Origin: JAAZBG01 sp964390065 | Lineage (GTDB): Bacteria; Fibrobacterota; Chitinivibrionia; Chitinivibrionales; Chitinispirillaceae | Reading direction: 5' to 3' | Length of the DNA: 18,736 nucleotides | NCBI GenBank assembly: GCA_964390065.1 | Contig: CAYMGX010000076.1 | Coordinates: 1 to 18,736, forward strand | Part shown: piece by piece, positions 13,965-18,736 of the stretch | How positions within the stretch are numbered: position 1 is the first letter of the stretch | Layout: each line of letters opens with the position of its first letter | Translations under genes and position numbers: made by a program | Notes under the pieces: model-generated | What the model saw: only the letters and a program-made list of their open reading frames with translations | What the model was told of the DNA's origin: nothing | Databases searched by the model: none

Positions 13965-15398
13965 TTGAATCTTGGCTTCGATCTGTCAATGAGACTTCAG
14001 CAAAAGCTCTCTTTTCAAATGATTCAATCTCTCAAATTGCTTCAGGTTAACACACTTCAGCTTGAGCAGCTGCTTAAAGCAGAGCTTGAACTCAATCCCA
14101 TGCTTGAAACCACCGAGGAACTTGATGCTGAGATGGAGCAGTCTCAGGAGGAACCGGAAAAGGAACGGGAAGAGGAAAAAGAGGAAGCCGCCGAGGAAAT
14201 TGATGTCAATGAAGATTCAATTGACTGGGAAGAGTATCTCGAGGAGGGCTTTGATCTTGGCTACTCCTATAACGAAGAGACTGATCCTAATCAGGAACGG
14301 TATGAGCCCACAGCGGTCTACCAGAAAACACTTGATGAGCATCTTAACGAGCAGCTTGCCGACCGTATCCTTCCCGAACGGAAAATGCTCCTGGTACAGC
14401 TCCTTATCGGCAGCCTTGATTCTGATGGTTATTTGAGATTCGATCTTAATGATCTTGCAACATTTGCTCAGGCAGACATTTTTGAGATTGAGGAAGCGTT
14501 GCAGATTCTTCAATCTATGGATCCGCCAGGCGTAGGGGCACGAAATCTTCGTGAATGCATGATTCTTCAACTGCGCAAACGGGGTTTCGAGAATTCTCTT
14601 GCCATAAGAATTATTGAAAAACGCTGGGATCTGTTTGAAAAACTTAAAATTCCAGATATATCAAAGCATTTCAATGTTGAACTTAAAGAGGTTCAGGATG
14701 CAATCGACATCCTCAAAACAATTACCCCTAAACCGGGCTACCAGTACAACACCGAGGGCTCATCAACGATAATTCCCGATCTTATTGTGGAAAAAATTGA
14801 TGGTGAATTTGTGGTAATGCTCAATGACCGCTCGATTCCATCGTTACATATTAATAAAGCTTATGCAAATCTTCTTAAAAAAGGAAGCACTGCCAAGGGT
14901 GATGTAAAAAAATATGTTCGGGAGAAATTCAACAGCGCATCGTGGTTTATTAAATCCATCGAACAGCGCAAGAACACGATGCTCAGAGTGATGCATGCAA
15001 TTTTGGAGCGCCAGATGGATTTCTTTGAAAAGGGACCGCCAAATCTTAATCCGCTCAAGCTGCAGGACATTGCAGATATGATTGAAATGCACATTTCTAC
15101 AGTAAGCCGTGTTACCAGTAACAAGTATGTTCAGACCCGTCATGGCGTATTCGAGCTCAAGTACTTCTTTACTGAAGCAGTCGGCCATGATGAAGAGGGA
15201 GCGGATATATCATCTGAGCGGATTAAAAATCGTATTAAGGAACTTGTTGAGGCCGAAAGTTCAAAAAAACCGCTTTCCGACCAAAAAATAGCGGAACTGC
15301 TTGAGAAAGAAAACCTTGGCGTTGCGCGTCGTACTGTCGCAAAATATCGTGAGCAGTTGAAAATTCTTCCTGCCAGAATGCGCCAGAAATACGAGTGA
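13965..15398 (+). CDS. rpoN: RNA polymerase sigma-54 factor
   Basis: 477-aa alternative sigma factor that binds -24/-12 promoters and needs AAA+ activators. Region I (1-48) is Gln/Leu-rich (LSMRLQQKLSFQMIQSLKLLQ; LELNPMLE). Region II (49-118) is strongly acidic. The core-binding domain spans about 120-310. The HTH segment LKLQDIADMIEMHISTVSRV (365-383) is followed by SNKYVQTRHGVFELKYFF, and the RpoN box ARRTVAKYRE lies at 454-463. All domains are intact. The frame could open at GTG 13956, but AAGGAG then abuts the start. TTG at 13965 gives 8-nt spacing and the standard N terminus MNLGFDLSM. No -24/-12 promoter was found in this window. Confidence 0.97.
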   Translation: MNLGFDLSMRLQQKLSFQMIQSLKLLQVNTLQLEQLLKAELELNPMLETTEELDAEMEQSQEEPEKEREEEKEEAAEEIDVNEDSIDWEEYLEEGFDLGYSYNEETDPNQERYEPTAVYQKTLDEHLNEQLADRILPERKMLLVQLLIGSLDSDGYLRFDLNDLATFAQADIFEIEEALQILQSMDPPGVGARNLRECMILQLRKRGFENSLAIRIIEKRWDLFEKLKIPDISKHFNVELKEVQDAIDILKTITPKPGYQYNTEGSSTIIPDLIVEKIDGEFVVMLNDRSIPSLHINKAYANLLKKGSTAKGDVKKYVREKFNSASWFIKSIEQRKNTMLRVMHAILERQMDFFEKGPPNLNPLKLQDIADMIEMHISTVSRVTSNKYVQTRHGVFELKYFFTEAVGHDEEGADISSERIKNRIKELVEAESSKKPLSDQKIAELLEKENLGVARRTVAKYREQLKILPARMRQKYE

Positions 15399-15406
15399 TG
15401 TCAATT

Positions 15407-15433
15407 TTGACTTTTTATTCATTTGCATATAAT
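15407..15433 (+). promoter_or_regulatory. Candidate promoter of lipA
   Basis: TTGACT (15407-15412, 5 of 6) and a perfect TATAAT (15428-15433), but with a short 15-bp spacer. It overlaps the imperfect palindrome at 15408-15441. Transcription would begin about 15440, roughly 30 nt before the first lipA ATG. Confidence 0.5.
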
Positions 15434-15441
15434 AAAAGTCA
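15408..15441. repeat. Imperfect palindrome between rpoN and lipA
   Basis: TGACTTTTTATT (15408-15419) and AATAAAAGTCA (15431-15441) pair with one bulged T around an 11-nt loop. It coincides with the candidate lipA promoter, so it may be an operator, or an rpoN terminator with its T-run inside the stem. Confidence 0.5.
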
Positions 15442-15471
15442 CTATTACAACGTAGTATATATGAACAAGTT

Positions 15472-16401
15472 ATGCAACTCGAAATGGAAGCCGGTTCAAT
15501 GATATCCGAACAAAATTCTCTAAATACAAGTAATACAGCTCCAGGCCGGTTCCCATCATGGTTAAAGCGCCCGATTGCTTATAGTGGTAAGCAGAAAGAC
15601 GTACTTGATAAAATTCATAGCAGTGGTCTTCATACGGTATGTGTTGAGGCCCGTTGTCCAAATCGTAGTGAGTGCTATAACAAGGGTACTGCAACCTTTT
15701 TGATTTTGGGTACCACCTGTACCCGTTTTTGTACATTTTGCAGTGTTAGTCATGGTATTCCCGGACCTCCGAATCCTGATGAGCCGGGCAAACTTGTAAG
15801 TGCAGTTATCAGCCTTAAGCTTAAGCATGTTGTTATTACATCAGTTACCAGAGATGACCTCCCTGATGGCGGAGCGTCAGCGTATGCCGGCATTATCACC
15901 CTGCTTAAAAAGGAGGTACCCGGAATAACCGTTGAGGTACTTATCCCTGATTTCAAAGGTGACAATGATGCGCTCTTAACAGTATTTAAAACAAAGCCGG
16001 ATATTTTTAATCATAACATAGAAACTGTACCCCGTTTATATGAACAGATCCGGCCACAGGCAATCTACCAGCGGTCGCTGGATGTACTTAAACGTGCATC
16101 AGAGTATGGATTGGTTGTAAAATCGGGGATAATGGTTGGCTTAGGCGAACGGGATGACGAGGTTTTCGGGGTAATGCAGAACCTGCTTGATCATGGCTGT
16201 TCGATAATGACTATCGGCCAGTACCTGCGCCCATCACGAAGTCAAACGCCGGTTGTTGCGCATATTTCACCGGAGAAATTTAATGAGTATGAAAAGAAGG
16301 GTATTGACCTTGGTTTTCGAACAGTATTTGCAGGTCCTTATGTTCGAAGCTCTTATATGGCAGAGCAGCTCCTGAACAGAACCGGAACAGGATGTTGTTA
16401 G
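15472..16401 (+). CDS. lipA: Lipoyl synthase
   Basis: 309-aa radical-SAM enzyme that inserts two sulfurs into the octanoyl chain on lipoyl-domain proteins. Both [4Fe-4S] sites are intact: the auxiliary cluster Cys57, Cys62 and Cys68 (CVEARCPNRSEC), and the radical-SAM cluster Cys83, Cys87 and Cys90 (CTRFCTFC). The C-terminal RSSY motif (292-295), whose Ser ligates the auxiliary cluster, is present. Further family marks are TSVTRDDLPDGGA, NHNIETVPRLY and GQYLRPS. The first ATG (15472) has no ribosome site. The ATG at 15499 has GGAAG 8 nt upstream and may be the true start, as residues 1-9 are not family-conserved. The protein ends with an unusual Cys-Cys (GTGCC). lipB is not in the window. Confidence 0.96.
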   Translation: MQLEMEAGSMISEQNSLNTSNTAPGRFPSWLKRPIAYSGKQKDVLDKIHSSGLHTVCVEARCPNRSECYNKGTATFLILGTTCTRFCTFCSVSHGIPGPPNPDEPGKLVSAVISLKLKHVVITSVTRDDLPDGGASAYAGIITLLKKEVPGITVEVLIPDFKGDNDALLTVFKTKPDIFNHNIETVPRLYEQIRPQAIYQRSLDVLKRASEYGLVVKSGIMVGLGERDDEVFGVMQNLLDHGCSIMTIGQYLRPSRSQTPVVAHISPEKFNEYEKKGIDLGFRTVFAGPYVRSSYMAEQLLNRTGTGCC

Positions 16402-16523
16402 CAGTGCGGAAACTGTCAATTGCAAAGGCTGCTGCGAGGTTCTTTGAACATGTTCCGGTTATCTGTGCTGACACCGGAACTCTTGATAATTGGTTAAAAG
16501 ATCAACGGATTATACCTGTATAA
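16392..16523 (+). CDS. Possible 43-aa micro-ORF overlapping the lipA end
   Basis: Frame opening with ATG at 16392, overlapping lipA by 10 bp and ending TAA at 16521-16523. The sequence starts MLLAVRKLSIAKAAARFFEH and continues VPVICADTGTLDNWLKDQ before ending RIIPV. GGA lies 5 nt before the ATG. Composition is protein-like (mixed helix-forming and acidic residues), unlike the AT-rich non-coding sequence just after it, and the overlap would permit translational coupling. I do not recognise a family. It could be a remnant of a longer gene or a chance frame. Confidence 0.35.
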   Translation: MLLAVRKLSIAKAAARFFEHVPVICADTGTLDNWLKDQRIIPV

Positions 16524-16680
16524 TAGTTGTGCTGTCTTTACAGCAAGTATATTAAAAGTAGTACCAATATGAGCATAAGTAATGTAAAATATAAGAATGC
16601 TATTTTGAAGTGTCCGTAAGCAATCAGCAGAAAGACATTCTGTATTACACGTTAAACCAAATGAAAAGGAGGCGGTGACT

Positions 16681-16977
16681 ATGGAAATTCAAATTACGTC
16701 ACGTCACGGCAATAAAGCATCACAAACACTGCAGGAAACAATAACCGCCGAACTGCAGAAGCTGGAGAAGTACTATGAAAAAATCACCTCCTGTCATATT
16801 ATTCTTGACAGCGAACGCGTTGACAAAACTGTAGAAATCACAATGAGTACTCAGGGACATCAGATTGTTGGAAATGCAAAGGCTGAAAACATTGGCAAGG
16901 CAATTGATGATGCAATTGCAAAAGTTGAACGTCAGTTGAAAAAGCTTAATGAGAAGATTAAGAATCATAAAGCATAA
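16681..16977 (+). CDS. hpf: Ribosome hibernation promoting factor, short form
   Basis: 98-aa HPF/RaiA-family protein that binds the 30S decoding region of idle ribosomes and promotes inactive dimers in slow growth. The single domain has the expected MEIQITSRHGNKAS opening, LEKYYEKITSCHIILD, and the C-terminal helix IGKAIDDAIAKVERQLKKLN. It lacks the C-terminal dimerisation extension of long HPF, so it is the short type. A GTG at 16675 is in frame, but AAGGAGG (16666-16672) is 8 nt from the ATG at 16681, which I therefore chose. hpf near rpoN and HPr is a recurrent neighbourhood. The 157-bp gap upstream suggests its own promoter, though I cannot name one. Confidence 0.96.
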   Translation: MEIQITSRHGNKASQTLQETITAELQKLEKYYEKITSCHIILDSERVDKTVEITMSTQGHQIVGNAKAENIGKAIDDAIAKVERQLKKLNEKIKNHKA

Positions 16978-16983
16978 TTGTAT

Positions 16984-17020
16984 AACAACACTTTCGTATT
17001 CAGGTATGAAAGTGTTGTTT
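16984..17020 (+). terminator. Hairpin terminator of hpf
   Basis: AACAACACTTTC (16984-16995) pairs perfectly with GAAAGTGTTGTT (17008-17019) and the stem can extend by three inner pairs. It begins 7 bp past the hpf stop. The T-run is short (TTT), so efficiency is uncertain. Confidence 0.75.
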
Positions 17021-17215
17021 CATCACTACTATTAAAAAATATTTGGTTTTTCGTTTGGTAACGATAAACTTTTAAGAAGAGTTCCTCTTTCAGTAGGCGT
17101 GAAGAGGTTACGTAGAATCTGCATGAGAGCATTGCGCATACTGGTAATGTCGTGATGCTGTTTTAAAGAAACAGATTATGCGTCGAATGTTTCAGGTAGT
17201 TCAGGAAGTGTAGTA

Positions 17216-18202
17216 ATGTTCCTGAAACGCTTAAAGTTTTTACAGGTTCCTGAAAGGACAGAGCACTTGAAAAAGACGAATATGGATCTTATCGTAGGAG
17301 GATCTATCATAGTGGCTTTGTTCATTTTAGTCGCAGGAGTTCTGTGGTTAAAAGAGGTTTCAATTACCAGAAAATTAGTCTCATATACAGCACTCTTTCC
17401 CAATGTCGGAACATTACAGGTTGGTGATCCGGTTATGGCAAATGGTGTACCGACTGGCAGTGTGGCAAGTATCAGACTTAGGGGAAATACAGTTGCGGTT
17501 GAAATAAAGGTAGATAAGTCGCTTCATCTGACCGATTCATGCAGGATTATCGTTCAGAATATTGGTCTGATGGGGGAACGGGGTATTGGAATTCAGATGT
17601 CACAGAGTGGAAAAGCCTGGAAACCATCGGCGAAAAGTGACACGACATTCATTCCCGGATATTTTGATACAGGTATTGCCGAGGCGATGGGAATGCTTGG
17701 TGATGTTCTTACGGAAGTAAATACACTCGTTAAAAATGTCAATACTGTGGTTACAGCAACGGTTGGTGACAGCTCCTTTAACGTCGTTTTTCATAAACTT
17801 GTAGTACGGCTTGATTCGATAAGTGAGGTAGCCGGGAAGCTGCTTCAAAAGAACGAGCCGCTAATCAATAGCAGTATGAGAGACATTGCAGCAGTCACTG
17901 CAGACTTGAAATCACTATTAAACCGTAACGGGCCATATATTGACACCATTGTACAGAATGGTGCATCCCTTACAAGTTACGGTATTGCAGTTGTCAACAG
18001 GATAGATACTCTTGCGATAACCGTTAAAAATGTAGTCGATCAGGTTGACAGCGGAAAAGGATCCATAGGACTTCTGATGAAAGACGAGCAGTTCTATCAC
18101 GACTTGAAATCAACCATGGGTGATCTTGATACATTAATAAATGAAATTAAGCATGATGCATTAAAACTGCGTGTGAAGCTTGGGTTCGGAAAGAAAAAAT
18201 AG
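17216..18202 (+). CDS. MlaD/MCE-domain lipid-transport protein
   Basis: 328-aa inner-membrane-anchored periplasmic protein. A single membrane helix covers about 24-46 (MDLIVGGSIIVALFILVAGV), followed by an MCE domain at about 53-131 (YTALFPNVGTLQVGDPVMANG; VQNIGLMGERGIGI). An extended, mostly helical C-terminal part with Ser/Asn-rich amphipathic stretches runs to the GKGSIGLLMKDEQFYHDL segment and a basic KKK tail. MCE proteins carry phospholipid between inner and outer membranes as parts of ABC systems. The expected permease (MlaE) and ATPase (MlaF) genes are not adjacent. AGGAAG lies about 9 nt upstream of ATG 17216; an ATG at 17282 has a weaker site. HPr follows after 24 bp, suggesting co-transcription. 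Confidence 0.92.
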   Translation: MFLKRLKFLQVPERTEHLKKTNMDLIVGGSIIVALFILVAGVLWLKEVSITRKLVSYTALFPNVGTLQVGDPVMANGVPTGSVASIRLRGNTVAVEIKVDKSLHLTDSCRIIVQNIGLMGERGIGIQMSQSGKAWKPSAKSDTTFIPGYFDTGIAEAMGMLGDVLTEVNTLVKNVNTVVTATVGDSSFNVVFHKLVVRLDSISEVAGKLLQKNEPLINSSMRDIAAVTADLKSLLNRNGPYIDTIVQNGASLTSYGIAVVNRIDTLAITVKNVVDQVDSGKGSIGLLMKDEQFYHDLKSTMGDLDTLINEIKHDALKLRVKLGFGKKK

Positions 18203-18226
18203 TGGGAAATTCAGGGACGGATAAAC

Positions 18227-18493
18227 ATGTTTGAGCAGACAATAACGGTTATCAACAGACTCGGGATTCATGCACGGCCATCATCACTGATTGTCCAGAC
18301 AGCGATGAAATTCAATTCAGGGATCACGCTTATAAAAGATGGTGCCAGTGCTGATGCAAAGAGTATCATGAGTGTGATGATGCTTGCGGCAGAGATGGGC
18401 AGTAAAGTTCAGATTAAGGCAAGCGGTCCGGATGAAAAGGATGCCGTTGCAGCAGTTGCATTACTTTTTGAGAAAAAATTCAACGAAGAGTAA
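18227..18493 (+). CDS. HPr, phosphocarrier protein of the PTS
   Basis: 88-aa cytosolic phosphocarrier. His15 in GIHARPSS is the enzyme I phosphorylation site, and Ser46 in AKSIMSVMML is the regulatory site used by HPr kinase/phosphorylase, so both controls appear possible. Length and spacing are normal. AGGGA lies about 9 nt before the ATG. Placement after rpoN/hpf suggests a regulatory (nitrogen- or carbon-PTS) role rather than a sugar-specific one (inference). I give no ptsH/ptsO symbol because the two cannot be told apart here. Confidence 0.95.
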   Translation: MFEQTITVINRLGIHARPSSLIVQTAMKFNSGITLIKDGASADAKSIMSVMMLAAEMGSKVQIKASGPDEKDAVAAVALLFEKKFNEE

Positions 18494-18527
18494 TCTGACC
18501 TCACGTTTTCCCCTTGTACCTCATTAC

Positions 18528-18640
18528 TGCAAGCTCATGTGCGCCACCCCGAATCCGGATGGATTCTGTAGTACTGTTTTCTTGCAGATGCCTGAAAGCG
18601 TATATATCTACGCCTGACTGTGCCCTGAAATAACTTTTTT
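18528..18640 (+). other. Structured non-coding segment downstream of HPr
   Basis: The outer stem CTGCAAG (18528-18534) with CTTGCAG (18581-18587) encloses GAATCC-GGAT-GGATTC (18551-18566). Next come a 5-bp hairpin GCGTA/TACGC (18598-18613) and T6 at 18635-18640. No ORF is supported here. It could be a leader of the next gene, a small RNA or the HPr 3' UTR. Confidence 0.35.
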
Positions 18641-18669
18641 GCAACGCAATAAGTAAAACAAGATTTATT

Positions 18670-18696
18670 TTGTGATGTTGAAATTGTATATATACT
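18670..18696 (+). promoter_or_regulatory. Candidate promoter for the gene starting at 18723
   Basis: TTGTGA (18670-18675) and TATACT (18691-18696) with a 15-bp spacer; shifting the -35 to TTTTGT (18668-18673) gives 17 bp. It lies just upstream of a new start codon. Confidence 0.35.
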
Positions 18697-18722
18697 TATG
18701 TAATAGTTGAAAGGGACCATAG

Positions 18723-18736
18723 ATGAAAGAGATATC
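18723..18736 (+). CDS. Start of a gene cut by the window edge
   Basis: ATG at 18723 with AGGGA 6 nt upstream, encoding MKEI before the window ends. PTS enzyme I (ptsI) often follows HPr and can begin MKEI, but four residues are not enough for an assignment. Confidence 0.55.

Noticed and set aside
13965..18736. Sigma-54 (-24/-12) promoters near rpoN and the following genes
   Set aside because: No TGGCAC-N5-TTGC match was found in the intergenic regions I inspected.

Overview
The window looks like ordinary chromosome from a Gram-negative bacterium of the FCB (Fibrobacterota/Bacteroidota/Chlorobi) assemblage, most likely near Fibrobacterota/Chitinivibrionia. The grounds are a Bacteroidota-type long PurM, a secreted jelly-roll carbohydrate-binding protein with a C-terminal domain like type IX secretion sorting domains, a DUF2934 protein, and outer-membrane-related genes (lgt, an MCE/MlaD protein). 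The taxonomic call is an inference from protein character. I saw no transposase, integrase, phage gene or CRISPR array.

Layout. (1) 151-2618: a LysR-type regulator divergent from ahcY (SAH hydrolase), sharing a 134-bp intergenic region. (2) 2663-7502, all on the minus strand: tRNA-Leu(UAG), tig, clpP, clpX and then purM. The first four form the classic nascent-chain folding and proteolysis cluster. tig has its own terminator, and clpP-clpX are tightly coupled. (3) 7917-10586, minus strand: lgt overlapping comF, then a large hexanucleotide-repeat hairpin element, then an unusual protein with a STAS domain flanked by two Cys-rich 'CW' modules. (4) 11056-12496, plus strand: a small DUF2934 protein and a CorA-family ion transporter with a variant signature motif. 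(5) 12625-13629, minus strand: the secreted carbohydrate-binding protein, preceded by a hairpin-rich leader. (6) 13965 to the end, plus strand: rpoN, lipA, a possible 43-aa micro-ORF, hpf, an MCE protein, HPr, and the first codons of another gene. This is a variation on the common rpoN-hpf-PTS neighbourhood.

Most genes are housekeeping: methyl cycle, purine synthesis, protein quality control, lipoprotein maturation, sigma-54, lipoate, ribosome hibernation and PTS signalling. The points deserving attention are: (a) the Cys-STAS-Cys protein, whose phospho-acceptor serine position is a cysteine; (b) ClpP with Asn at the catalytic Asp position (Ser98/His123/Asn172); (c) a 183-nt hexamer hairpin whose variant units all pair through G-U wobbles on one strand only; (d) CorA with SMN in place of GMN; (e) structured non-coding stretches upstream of the carbohydrate-binding gene and downstream of HPr. 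Several starts were moved to internal codons because the Shine-Dalgarno spacing demands it (purM, clpX, comF, rpoN, hpf).
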